The notes below the pieces were generated by a model that was not told the origin of the DNA, made no database searches, and worked only from the letters and a program-made list of their open reading frames with translations. Shown one piece after another: positions 11,600-22,104 of a stretch of 64,000 bases of DNA; the first letter of the stretch is position 1; every line of letters begins with the position of its first letter. Origin of the DNA: Diabrotica undecimpunctata (lineage: Eukaryota > Arthropoda > Insecta > Coleoptera > Chrysomelidae); NCBI RefSeq assembly GCF_040954645.1, contig NC_092806.1, positions 113,814,458 to 113,878,457 on the forward strand, given 5' to 3'. The position numbers and the translations under genes were made by a program.

Positions 11600-12320
11600 T
11601 GGTATTGGCTCATATTACCGGATGAGGGTAAGAGCTAATTTAGTTATCAGCATTAGTGAGAATTGGTCCTCTCCTGATCGTTCTTCTTTGGATATGCTCT
11701 ATTTATAAATCTGGTGTCCATCGATAGTCCGATTTTGGATTCAGGGTCTGATTCCTCACTTATTTGGTTTATTTGGTTATGTAGGTTCGTATCACCATAT
11801 GTGGGTGTACGTAGACCTCATTTAGTTTTGAGATTTAGTATTGGTGTGAATGGGTCCATAAATCTTCCTGGTCGTTCTTCTTTGGATATGCTTTTATGAA
11901 TCTGGTGTCCATTGATAGTCTGACTTTGGATTAAGCGTCCTATTTCACATTTATTTTCGTTATTACGTCTTTGATATACTTTGGTATGTTTACGATTTAG
12001 ATTACTATTTGTGTTATTTGGTTTGGTGAGAATTGCTCCATAAATCTTCCTGATTGTTCTTCTCTGGATATATTACTATGAATCTGGTGTCCATTGCTAG
12101 TTCAATTTTGGATTAAGTGTTCAGTTCTTAACCTATTTAGTTTATGATTTCTTTGATCTTAGTTTAGTATATCTCCGGGTGAGATATTGTTTGAATTGGC
12201 TCATACATTTGCCTGGTTGTTCGTCCTTGGATATACTTAGTCTTATAAATCTGATGTCCATGGATAGTTCAATTTTGGATTTAGTGCCCAATTCGACATT
12301 TATTTGTCAGCAAGAATTTA
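11600..12320 (+). repeat. Tandem array of about 180-bp units in the LTR element
   Basis: Four diverged units carry CCTG(A/G)T(C/T)GTTCxTC at about 11670, 11866, 12049 and 12210. Each is followed by ATCTGGTGTCCAT (ATCTGATGTCCAT in the last) and a GATAGTC-like segment ending in TTTTGGATT. Spacing is about 196, 183 and 161 bases. The array lies between the nested LINE and the 3' LTR, in what would be the element's 3' non-coding region. No coding potential is seen; one short frame at 11714-11899 follows from the repeat. Confidence 0.75.
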
Positions 12321-12569
12321 GTTGGTATATTTAGTTAATATTTGGCTTTTAAGCATATTGTCGATTGAGATTTTGATTCGACTTTCGAGTCATCTGAGTT
12401 TGTGGTGTCTGGCGCCATGACCATTCTTTTTTTCCCGTGATCTTTAGTTCGTGGTTATTTTTTTTTGTGTAAACTTGCAGATCAACGTGGAATGTTAGGC
12501 CAGTACACTTAGTTATTGATACTTTAATTTTATGAAAAAAAATTTTGATTAAAATTTTTTTTCCCCGAC

Positions 12570-12580
12570 TAGTAGGGGAA
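12570..12580 (+). promoter_or_regulatory. Polypurine tract
   Basis: The purine run around AGTAGGGGAA lies immediately before the TG of the 3' LTR, where LTR elements prime plus-strand DNA synthesis. Only position and purine content support it. Confidence 0.6.
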
Positions 12581-13572
12581 TGTAACAGTCGTTACTTATA
12601 CTGTATTGATATAAAAATAATTTCAGAGATGTAGTATGGGCTGCCTAACTTTAAGTGTTCATTTGCCCATTAAGTGTGTATTGTTAATAATTTAAGTTGT
12701 CACTCTGTTCTAATTTGGTACCATTGCGGACAAGAGAAATGACAGGAGACTAGGGGAAGTGGAAAAATGGCTCTTCTTGGTTAATTAACAGTGAATTAAA
12801 AATCACTTTTGATCGGGAGTTTGAAGTGGTACATACACAGGTGGCAGTTAGCGAAAGAAAATCCAATTATTGCATAGAATTTCCTTCACTTCAAGAAGTT
12901 AAATATTCTAAGTATACCATAACGATTTAATTGACGGTGTTTTCGCAAACTCGGGAGGTGAAGTGAGATTTCTAGCACGGAATCAAGTAGCTATCTGGTA
13001 AATAATAATTTTTTATATTATAAACATTAGAGTATTTTATCTATATCCTATTATTCAGATTCATTATTTCATATTTTAATATAGTATTTTGTCCAAGGCC
13101 ATTATATTTTTACTCTATGTAAAGCAAGGTCACGCTACATCCGATTGGATGGGTTTTTTTTATCTACTATAATTATCTTTTTGCTCCGGTTTCTTATGCT
13201 GAAAGAAACTTTCCTCACTTCTTCTTTGATTTCTTTTTATCAATATTGAGATTAGAAGTAACGGGGAATTGTTTTCAGCCACCTACCATGTAATTATAAA
13301 TTTCCCTCAGAACATCCGAGGGAGAGTACCACTTCAACTCTATTAGAATCAGGGTCATTGGGACAAGCCACAGGGAGTATTATCTACTCCACCCTCATTT
13401 TTTCTCCAGCCTGCACCTAGAGGTAGGGCAGGACAGTCATCATCGGAACTGAGCCAATTAGCACCAGCTCCGTGCTAATTTCGGACCTCAAGGAGGACTT
13501 CGCTGGGACACCGAAACCATTCGGGAGTATCCTTCCAGACAGCTGTAGGAGGACAGTTGGTTTTTGATTCAG

Positions 13573-13640
<68 letters not shown>

Positions 13641-14694
13641 TGTTTCACCAGTTCTAGTTTTTTTTTATAACATATATATATATATATATATATATTAATT
13701 AATATAACTCCCCTTGGTGTAAGGTATCGGTAAGTTTGAGCTCAAATTCTGCCCAGAGATTATCTTCCATTGTTTTTTGTATTAACCATTTATTTCATTA
13801 TTAACTTTAATTATTTTATTATTTGTTTATTTAACTAATTTTTTATATTTCATCTTGCGTTATTAACTCCGGTTATTATCCCTTCAGGATAATATACCGT
13901 TTCAATTGTTTAACTTGGCTTGTTCCCATTTATATATATTATTTTGTTTGTATGTGCATTTAGAGTTGTTTAACAATATTGTTGGTCATATTGTAGGTAA
14001 GTTTGATATATTTACTTGGCTATACGTTCTTCCAACGTTAGCATTATTTTGTTTAAGGTTGTTTTTTAACCTAGATGTAGGTTGTACACTCTATATCAGA
14101 GTTATTCTGTGTAGTTTTCAACTTTTTATTATAGTTGTTTTCAACATTTCTTTTTTTTTAAAATATTATATTGTGAAATTTTCATATACTTTTTGGTAAC
14201 TTAGAGATTGTCAGAATCTAAGAAGTTATATTTAATAAACTTGAATTTGTTTTGCATATAATTTTTTATTAATATTTCCTTACCTTTTTACATTTACAGC
14301 ATTTTTGTTTATTAAGTCAACTTTAATTAATATTAGCAGTATACGATACCTGGAAGAGTGACTGTTACTCTTTTTAGAGTATTATCCCTCTTCTGGCGCC
14401 CTCAATTTGTTTTCTTTGTTAATTTTCATTATATATATTCATTTTTCATATCTTCTTTTCTATCCATCATACATATTTTCCTGATTTACTGTCTTTAAAA
14501 GGCATGCAAATTGGCCGTATCCATCCTTGAGTTTCTAGTGGTCATTCTCTTGCCTACATTGCTAGCCTAGCCACATTCCGTTCAATATTTTTTTTTTCAT
14601 ACTTCTTTACTTAATTGTTATCTATTTTATCCCATATATATAGACCACTCTTCTTATACCTCTCTCCTCCTACACACCCCAGTATTTTGTTACA
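12581..14694 (+). repeat. 3' LTR
   Basis: A 2114-bp copy of the repeat at 3784-5841. Differences I noticed are G at 13751 for A at 4898, one T-to-A change near 14160, and longer TA runs (13576-13638 and about 13673-13694). It is followed by the right target duplication CTAT (14695-14698). Confidence 0.92.
13576..13638. repeat. (TA)n microsatellite in the 3' LTR
   Basis: About 31 TA units, against about 6 at the matching place in the 5' LTR. The expansion therefore happened after insertion, or the assembly collapsed or extended one copy. Confidence 0.9.
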
Positions 14695-14698
14695 CTAT

Positions 14699-15041
14699 TG
14701 CATTGTATTTTCCTCCATTATGTAAACATTATTTCTGCGATCAACTGTAAAACTTGAAACATATAGTCTACAAAACGTAGCAGACAACAGTTAGAAGAGA
14801 ATCCATTAATCCGTTCTAATATGGTTGTGCTGCTGATAATTGCGGCTTTTTGTGTCTTTCTAGTACACCATGAATTTACTTAAACGTTTCCACTCCGGGT
14901 CGCGTAGATAATTATTTTAATTTACAAAGACGTAAACAGAACCGTTGACAGTTTCTCTTTTATTAGTTTTTTCTGTCCAGCGTTGTACTTGGTTTGTTGG
15001 TAGTAATAGGGAATTAACGATAAACGATCACGGGTACACGG
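14699..15041. other. Intergenic stretch, nothing recognised
   Basis: No gene, terminal repeat or RNA feature was found between the LTR element and the mariner palindrome. Confidence 0.45.
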
Positions 15042-15299
15042 GTCGCCAACCAAAATGATCTGCCACCGAGAGTTTTTTTACATGGGTTTTATTTCTTACA
15101 TTATTCTGTTTAAGAAATTATGAAAAAGTAAATCATAAGACCCAATCGTTTTGAAAAATTTGGAAAAAACATGTTTTAATAATATGGCCGATTTTCTGGT
15201 ATATGTAATAATAGGCTGTTCAATTAGTTTTGCGGTTCGATGAGAAAACACTATTTTATTGTTTTAAAATACACTTTATTATTAAGTATAGTCTCCTTG

Positions 15300-16040
15300 A
15301 ACATCAACACACTTGTTCCGAGATTTAAATTTATGAATTCTATTCCTGAAGTGAGAATTTGGAAGAGCTACAAAATACGCTACTACAGCTGTTATGATCT
15401 AATCATTTGATGATAAACAGTTTTCTCGCATGAATTTTTTAGGTACTGAAACAGATGAAAGTCACTAGCGGCCAAATCTGATGATTACGGTGGATGTTAT
15501 AACAATTCAAACTTTTTTTCATGGATTTTAGCCATTGTCAAAATGCTCATATAATGACACGATGCATTGTCCTGTTCCTGTTGAAAAATAATTTATTTCT
15601 TCTTCAAACCGAGTCTTCTTTCTCGAATTTTTTTCTTTAGCTGATATACTTAAACGGTTACAATAATATTCAGAATTTATTGTTTTATCAGTTTACAAGT
15701 AAACTACAAACAAAATTCCTTTCGCATCCCAAAAAACTGAGCGTTTTTGGCCGAATACTGGACATGAACTCGTTTTGGAGCCAAAGAATCAGGTTCATAC
15801 TACTCTTTAACATCTTGTTTTGATTCAAGATCATGATGGTAGATCCTAGTTTCATCCATAGTGATGATCCGATGCGCAAAATTCACTTTATCCTTTCGAA
15901 AACGCTCTAAGTCCCATTCGAATGTGGTTTTGTTCTATGGTTAACAAATGCGGTACCCATTCTGAACACATCTTTCTGAAACCCAATACTTTAATGAGAT
16001 GCATAGGGCTTCTACTAAATCTCTCTCATTGACGTGGATC
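15300..16040 (-). pseudogene. Mariner transposase remnant, left arm
   Basis: Read on the minus strand, this remnant starts in the region before the catalytic core (KVLGFRKMCSEWVPHLLT, plus-strand about 15940-16000). It continues through MDETRIYHHDLESKQ (about 15812-15860), matching the mariner MDETWIHHYDPESKQ block with the first catalytic D, and runs towards the 3' end near 15300. Frameshifts and stops interrupt it (for example after the KQDVKE segment), so no functional protein is possible. The N-terminal helix-turn-helix part is missing. It extends into the spacer of the palindrome, so this copy is slightly longer than its partner. Confidence 0.75.
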
Positions 16041-16074
16041 GTCTTCGCTAACAATGGAACAAAACCACATTCGA

Positions 16075-16720
16075 ACTTTCGATTTTCGATTTTCTTAGTA
16101 ACACTTAGAGCGTTTTCGAAAGGATAAAGTGTATTTAGTGCGTCGACTTACCACTATGGATGAGACTTGGATCTACCACCATGATCTTGAATCAAAACAT
16201 GATGTTAAATAGTGGTGTGAACCTGGTTCTTCGGTTCCGGAATGAGTTTATGTCCAGAAATCGGCGAAGAAGGTGTAAGCATCATTTGTTTATGCCAAAG
16301 GAATTTTGTTGGTGTTTTACTTGTAAACTGGTAAAACAATAAATTTTGAATATTATTGTAACCTTTTAGATCAGCTGAAGGAAAAAACTCGTGAAAAGAG
16401 ACCCAGTTGGCAGAAGAAAAAAATCCTTTTTTATCAGGACAATGCACATCAGTGTCCTAATGAGCAGTTTGACAATGGCTAAAATCCATGAATTAAGGTT
16501 ATAATTGTTGAAACATCCACCGTAATCATCAGATTTAGCCTCTAGCGAGTTTCATCTATTTCAATACCTAAAAAATTCATGCTTGGAAAGCGTTTTTCAT
16601 CAACTTATTAGGTCATAACAGATGTAAAAGCGTATTTTGCAGTCCTTCCAGATTCTCACTTCAGGGATGGAATTCATTAGTTGGAATCTCATTGGAACAG
16701 GTATATTGATGTTCAAGGAG
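16075..16720 (+). pseudogene. Mariner transposase remnant, right arm
   Basis: Plus-strand copy with TMDETWIYHHDLESKH (16148-16200, first catalytic D), then FYQDNAHQ near 16427 (second D) and SSDLASSEFHLFQYLKN near 16525 (third D, normally SPDLAPSD). It ends with a segment corresponding to the mariner RWxxCIxxxGDY terminus, here HWNRYIDVQGDYSK. All three aspartates of the DD34D triad can be found in different frames, but stops (for example TAG right after HDVK) and frameshifts kill the gene. It is oriented away from the palindrome centre, like the left copy. Confidence 0.78.
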
Positions 16721-16952
16721 ACTATAGTAAATAATAAAGTGTATTTCAAACCCATAAAATAGTGTTTTCCTTGTAGAACGGCCAAACTTATTCCAGAAAA
16801 TTGACCATATTATTAAAAAAAAAATTTTTTTCCAAATTTTTCGAAGAGATAGAGTATTACGATTTGCTTTTTCATAATTTCTTAAACAGAATAATATAAG
16901 AAATGAAACCGAGGTGAAAAACTCTCGGTGGCAGACTATTTTGGTTGGCGAC

Positions 16953-17736
16953 TCTTCCCAGTAGTCGTGTAATATGTTTAGTCATTAGAGTATTATAGAC
17001 AGTTTTAACTATCTATTGTCGCCATCTCTATTGCTTAAAAACTAAATGATGTCCGATGAAATGACTATCTTGTAATACGTTTTGTAGGTTTTTAAACTTA
17101 TATTATTTTTCGAACCAAATTTTGAATTTCGATTATTTATATATGGTGGAATAAACACTGAAGGGGGTTTTGTCCTTCAGGAAATAATTCCATGAATTTT
17201 ATGAGTACTTAAAACACCATAACAAAGGATGTAAAAAGGAAGGACCATAAACATTCTTACGAGCTTCGAAGCAAATAAAAATGGAATAGAAATTACATAG
17301 CACTAATAAAACTGGAATTTATTTATCCAAAGCTGGTTATTAGGCTGAACTTAATTAATTAACTTTTAATTTATAAGAAACCACTGAAAATTTCTGAATT
17401 TGTATCAAAATTTTAAACAATGACTGTTCTTTTGTTGACTATTCTTTTGAGTCAGATGAAATATAAATTTTAAGAGACATAAAATTGCTGTAAGCCACAA
17501 AACATTTTTTCGCATTGGCGTTTTTTTGTACAGCTTCCCCAGAAAGCGTCATAAAAAAGATAACTGGTAGAATGAATGTGCAGGTATTGAATTAATTTTA
17601 TTTATCTCGGTTTGCCAACACATGTCTTACGAAATTGAAATTTTCGAAGTGATGTTATGTCGATTGCTATGCATTTTAGAAAAAATTGTGAAGACAAAAA
17701 AGTTTTGCAATTAAATTTCCTTCAGATAGAATTTAT
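16953..17736. other. Intergenic AT-rich stretch
   Basis: No feature is supported. The final 11 bases lead into the target duplication of a LINE fragment. Confidence 0.45.
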
Positions 17737-17747
17737 TGCAAATAGTT

Positions 17748-18480
17748 TCATCATCCAGCCTCAAGAGTCCACTGCTGAACATAGGCCTCTTCCTCATGTT
17801 TCCAACCCCGTCTATCTTGCGCCGCTCTCATCCAGTTTTTATTGAGTCTTCTTAAATCGTCAGTCCATCTTGTAGGTGGTCGACTGACGCTTCTCTTGTC
17901 TTTCCTTGGCCTCCATTCCAATAACCTCTTTGTCCAACGCCCATCTGTTATTCTGCTATGTGTCCTGCCCATCTCCATTTTAGTCTGGCTATCTTCTCGA
18001 TGATGTCAGTCACCCCGGTTCTTCTCCTGATGTCTTCGTTGGTTATTCTGTCTCGCAGAGTTATTCCTAACATGGACCGCTCCATTCTTCTCTGCGTGAC
18101 TCTCAGTTTGGTAGCTGCTGCTTTTGTTAAGGTAAGTGTTTCTGCTCCGTCAGTCAAGACTGGGAGGACGCACTGATCAAATACCTTTCTCTTTAGGCAT
18201 GTGGGCAGCTCACTTTTCAAAGTTTCTTTCAGTTTTCAAAATCCTGCCCACCCAAGACCGATTCTTCTCTTCAGTTCATGAGTCTGGTTATCCCTGCCAA
18301 TCATAATTTCATGTCCCAGGTATTTATATCTATCTACGAGTTCTATTTCTTTCCCACGAATACTGATGTTCTGGTTGGGTACCAAATTGGTCATGATTTT
18401 TGTTTTCGAGATATTTATATTTAAACCTACACTTTCTGTAACCACAACGAGTTCCTGTACCATCTCTCTTGCCATACCTA
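17748..18480 (-). mobile_element. 5'-truncated LINE with 11-bp target duplication
   Basis: The insertion is flanked by TGCAAATAGTT at 17737-17747 and 18481-18491. On the minus strand it encodes the RT C-terminus: GLNINISKTKIMT and RYKYLGHEI (18236-18475), a domain with GAETLTLTKAA and RRMERSMLGI, then RLKWRWAGHI (17948-18220), and a final DGRWTKRLLEWRPR...RPPTRWTDDLRR segment (17751-17978). Frameshifts split these into three pieces. The RT catalytic box is lost to 5' truncation, which is the usual fate of LINE copies. The 3' end is a short GATGATGAAA tail. Confidence 0.88.
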
Positions 18481-18491
18481 TGCAAATAGTT

Positions 18492-19696
18492 ATTTGCTAA
18501 TAATTGAAAAAACTAGTTATTATTACAAAATTAGCAAAAATCAAAAAAGAGTCAAAAATCAATGTTTTTCTATAATATTTTTCACGTATTTAAAAACCAA
18601 ATAGAATCTTTAAAATTTATCCAAAAAATGTTTTAATATAAAAGAAAAACGCTACAAAATGTCAGCACAATCGATTAAGTAGTTTTGCAAACTAATATTG
18701 AAATCAAAATTTTTGAAAAAAATTATTAATTTTCAAAACAAGAGTCAAAACAAGTTTTAGACTTGGAATTTTTTTCTTCAATTAAAAATTGACCCCTTTT
18801 GCAACTTGCAATCAAATTTTTAATTTTCACAATTCTTTATGAATGTTTCTTATTTTATTGCGACACTTTGCTTTGTGCCTAACTTTTGGCGTAAAACTTT
18901 ATCAGTTCTTACAAAGTTATTCTTCGTTGATATGGTAACACAATATATTACATTGCATAATGTATAACTATTTTAGGCTAAATAGATCATCCACGTAAAT
19001 CCCTAAAAAATATAGTTTACCTATGTTCTGTTCTTATTATGCACATTTTCAAAGGATTGTGTTTATTACATAAAATTTGTCAAAAAATTTACTCAGAAAC
19101 TAAAAGTGTAATATATATAATAACGGTATTTGCAACTTTTCGTATTATTGGAAGTGATAGTAAGCTATAAATATTTTAAATGTGTAGATCAGATACTGTT
19201 ATGCAAAAATGCCAATTTCTCAGACTTTAAATCAGATTATTTTCAAAGATAAGTCCAATCTGCAGTCTACGTGAAACACCTTGTATAGTTCTCACCATAA
19301 TCACTATTCTTCTCGTTTTAATTTAAATTTAACTTGTTTATTTCGTCGATCTTGCACCCCAGAGACACAAGATGTTCGGTTAATAAAATATTCAACATCC
19401 TCGGAAGTATTGATCGAAAAAACAGAGCCGTTGCGTCAATTGGACACTGGTTTTACTGTTTCTTTTTATAAGATATAATGTGAGTTTATATTAGAGTCTT
19501 TCACAAAGACTTTTATTTCTGTTCGTTTAATAATAAATAGAAGTTCTCTGTGTATAGACTAAGAATTTTATTCAGTATATACATTGAATGGAATCAAATA
19601 AACGTTACAAAATATAGGGGTAGGCAGAGTTGAAGCTGCGTAAATGGGATATACACCAGTATAAAGCTAAAGACAACAAAATTAATAGAAAAAAGT
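18492..19696. other. Intergenic AT-rich stretch
   Basis: No transposon or gene was recognised. A 65-codon frame at 19281-19478, with CTPETQDVRLIKYS near its middle, is more balanced in composition than its surroundings, but I could not match it to a family. Confidence 0.4.
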
Positions 19697-19706
19697 AAAA
19701 TACTTT

Positions 19707-19990
19707 GCTATTAAGTATATAAAATTAAAATAAAATGCGGATGGAACAAAATGACCTAGCTAGAAAAACGCTCCTTGATAGACCCATTGGCCAGAGAAGA
19801 AGAAGAAGACCCAGAACAAGGTTCCTTGATAACATCGATGAAGACATGAGAAATATGGGAATACGTGCTTGGTGTTGGAAGGCGATAAATAGGGACGACT
19901 GGAGAGAAATTCTTGAGGAGGCTAGGTTGATGCTAGGAGATACAACCCACGCAGGGTTGTAAAGCCAGAATGTTGATGATGATGATGATG
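19707..19990 (+). mobile_element. Short 5'-truncated LINE with 10-bp target duplication
   Basis: Flanked by AAAATACTTT at 19697-19706 and 19991-20000. It encodes only the last 75 codons of a LINE protein (19735-19962), including GQRRRRRPRTRFLDNI and RDDWREILEEARL, a common tail in insect RTE/R1-type LINEs. A (TGA/GAT)n tail, GATGATGATGATGATG, ends it. The first about 25 bases of the insert are AT-rich and could be extra bases added at the 5' junction. Only a fragment, no enzyme domain. Confidence 0.85.
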
Positions 19991-20000
19991 AAAATACTTT

Positions 20001-20244
20001 AATAATAAATAATTCAGTCAATAAGTCCCGGGCCTATTCATGAGATGGCGGCTCTGATGATTCATAAGACATTTCGGTAGTCCTAACCTTCAAAAGCACC
20101 TTGTCAAAATTTCATGTCATTCGGATTATTATTTATGTAGGTGGAGGCCAATAAGAGCCAATAATTGTGGTCGATAGATTCCACACTATTCAACTGCTAA
20201 CATGTTACAGGAATACCAGAAGTTCGGAGACGTATTGGTATGGC
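20001..20244. other. Short intergenic stretch
   Basis: Nothing recognised between two LINE fragments. Confidence 0.4.
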
Positions 20245-20762
20245 AAAAATGCGATGAGTCGCCTAACTAAAGTTTGGAAAGACAGATCTATTTCTCAAAT
20301 TATCAAGATGAGACGTGAATGCCCTTGTATTCTCCATATTTCTATACGGGGCAGAGACATGGACTCTTCGCGGACGCAGGCGCCAAAAAATTGATGCCTT
20401 TGAGATGTGATGCTGGAGAAGAATGCTGCGCATACCTTGGACAGCTCATAGGACAAACGTTTCCATTATAAACCAACTCGAGATTAAAAAAAGGCTGTCC
20501 ACAATATGTCTGCAACGTAATTTGCAATTTTTCGTTTCCGTCGTTCGCAGAGGTAACAATAGTTTGGAGAGATTAATTGTCTCTGGAAACGTTCAGGGAA
20601 GAAGATCAAGGGGACGATCACCAACTAGATGGTTTGACCAAATTAAGAATTCAGCTGGAAACTCATTCTGCGAAGCTCTCAGAACAACTAAAAATGGAGA
20701 CCAATGGAGAAAAATTGTTAGGAATATTGGAAAAAATCACGATCCTCAGTAATGGGGAAACG

Positions 20763-20808
<46 letters not shown>

Positions 20809-20855
20809 AAATGGCCAATAAACTAAAGAAGAAGAAGAAGATTATTATTTATCGA
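20245..20855 (+). pseudogene. LINE C-terminal remnant with GA- and AAG-rich tail
   Basis: A frameshifted segment corresponding to YGAETWTLR then EMWCWRRMLRIPWTAHRTN (about 20330-20460) continues in a 109-codon frame (20423-20752). That frame ends with a basic GRRSRGRSPTRW segment and a DQWRKIVRNIG stretch. It is the conserved region after the RT domain in many insect LINEs. A (GA)n run at 20765-20804 and an AAGAAGAAG tail follow. No RT or endonuclease domain remains, and no flanking duplication was found. Confidence 0.78.
20765..20804 (+). repeat. (GA)n microsatellite
   Basis: About 20 GA units following the LINE C-terminal frame, probably grown from the element's 3' end. Confidence 0.9.
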
Positions 20856-20898
20856 GTTACAGTGCTTAAAGTGACGCTACTTTTGTAATTTTTGTAAA

Positions 20899-21045
20899 CA
20901 ATGGATTCAAAGCAATTTCGTTTTCGTTCGAAAATACCATCCAAACTGAGCAATGGCTCAAAAGTGTTACAGGGACTCTGCTTCATCGATTACAACTATT
21001 AAACGATGGTATGCTAAATTCAAACGTGGTCGTTTGCAGTTTTTT
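20899..21045 (+). pseudogene. Mariner transposase N-terminal remnant
   Basis: A short stretch reads, across a frameshift, ENTIQTEQWLK then KCYRDSASSITTIKRWYAKFKRG. This matches the helix-turn-helix of mariner transposases (typically CYGDSAPSYSTVKRWFAEFKRG). The DDE core is missing; sequence after about 21050 is unrelated AT-rich repeat. It could be the missing N-terminus type of the copies at 15-17 kb, but they are too far apart to call one element. Confidence 0.72.
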
Positions 21046-21329
21046 CGAATTTAGAGTACCTATGTTTCAGTGTAGAAATGGCCAATATGAGCATGCTATT
21101 AGAAAAAACCGATGAAAAATAGATGAAAAATCGTTCTTTATTCACATGCAGTTGAGGTTATGTGCTAAAACATTGAAAACCATAAAACAGATGATAAGGT
21201 TTTCATATTTTGAGCATGTTCTGGTTTGAAAGTGGCAAACCTGATAGCTCTATTAGAAATAACAAAAAAATATATCAAAAATCCTTATTTATTGACGTAC
21301 AGTTGAGATTATGTGATAAAACCATGGGA

Positions 21330-21900
21330 AAAACATCAAAAAAAGGGTTTTTCGAATTTTAAGGATTTTCAGGAGCGAAAATAAAAAATCTAATCCCGCT
21401 AATTAGAAGAACGAAAAAAATACACGAAAAATAATTATTTAGAAGTTTGCCAATAATTACTTACATAAAAAATAACCTAAAAATTCTTTGAAAAGTTTAA
21501 ATATTTTTACTGAGCTCAGTTTTGATCCAAAAAATCTGAAATAAATCAGAGTGTTTTGGACAAATATTTAAAAAATAATAACCACCCAAATAAAGTAAGG
21601 GGAGAAACAAAAATCGATTTGTTACATTTAAATGAGGTAATGTGCTTGTTACATGGAAAAAGTATTAAAAAAATGGGTTTTTTCGAATGTTGAGGATTTT
21701 CCGGAGCGAAAATAAAAAATCTAACCCCAGCATTTTCAAATAACGGAAAAAATTCACGAAAAATAATGATTTATAAATTTTCCTATTACGTACATAACCT
21801 AAAATGTTTTTGAAAAATTCAAATATTTTTCCTAAGCTCAGTTTTGATTCAAAAAATCTGAAAAAAATCCAGAGTGTTTTTGGGCAATAAATATGTATGT
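21330..21900. repeat. Two diverged tandem units of about 335 bp
   Basis: A unit beginning GGGTTTTTCGAATTTTAAGG (about 21343) recurs near 21678 as GGGTTTTTTCGAATGTTGAG. The shared order is GGAGCGAAAATAAAAAATC, then CACGAAAAATAAT, then GAGCTCAGTTTTGAT (AAGCTCAGTTTTGAT in the second) and AAAAAATCTGAAA. More weakly related sequence is present upstream near 21100-21330. Non-coding; possibly a satellite or part of a large element. Confidence 0.65.
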
Positions 21901-22104
21901 TCGCCAATTTTTTCAGATTTTTTAATGCAAAGGACCGCTCAGGAAAAAGTTTTTTCGATAAAAACACATTTTTTGCGATAGGGGACCCTAGGGGCCACAT
22001 AGTGAGCTAAACATTTGGCTTTTAACTAAAGGGCTTTCTAAATATGTACTTTTTTTAAGTGCGCGCTCCCAAATGAAAATCCAGCCAAGTGCAGACTTTA
22101 CCAT

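Larger units (their letters stand above)
3784..14694 (+). mobile_element. Complete non-autonomous Gypsy-like LTR retrotransposon insertion
   Basis: Two long direct repeats (3784-5841 and 12581-14694) both begin TGTAACAG and end TGTTACA, and are flanked by the 4-bp duplication CTAT (3780-3783 and 14695-14698). A possible primer-binding site, GGCGTCCCAACGCGGTGCC, follows the left LTR, and a purine tract, AGTAGGGGAA, precedes the right LTR. The internal part, excluding a nested LINE, is about 3.5 kb. It keeps only an integrase C-terminal tail; gag, protease, reverse transcriptase and RNase H were not found. The LTRs differ, as far as I can see, by two substitutions plus TA-repeat length, so the insertion is young. 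It probably moved using enzymes from a related autonomous element. Confidence 0.92.
15042..16952. repeat. 1.9-kb imperfect palindrome made of two mariner copies
   Basis: The arm 15042-15935 and the arm 16052-16952 are inverted copies around a spacer of about 116 bases. Outer ends match (GTCGCCAACCAAAAT against its complement near 16940-16952), as do inner ends (the CGAATGTGGTTTTGTTC block near 15918-15935 against its complement near 16052-16070). The arms include mariner transposase remnants and about 170 bases outside them, so the whole unit was duplicated in inverted orientation. Arms differ by substitutions and small indels, by eye perhaps 10-20%. A transcript across it could fold into long double-stranded RNA. 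Confidence 0.85.

Noticed and set aside
11600..12320. CRISPR-like array
   Set aside because: Units are long and diverged without conserved short repeats and unique spacers, and the context is a eukaryotic LTR element.
16205..16447. 80-codon minus-strand frame
   Set aside because: Antisense to the mariner remnant in the right arm of the palindrome.
19281..19478. 65-codon frame with ordinary composition
   Set aside because: Too short, and I could not connect it to any family or exon structure.
20577..20888. 103-codon frame running through the GA repeat
   Set aside because: Alternative frame of the LINE C-terminus; the RERERE stretch comes from the microsatellite.
21665..22000. 111-codon minus-strand frame rich in F, L and K
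   Set aside because: Composition is that of AT-rich repeat, and it overlaps the tandem units.
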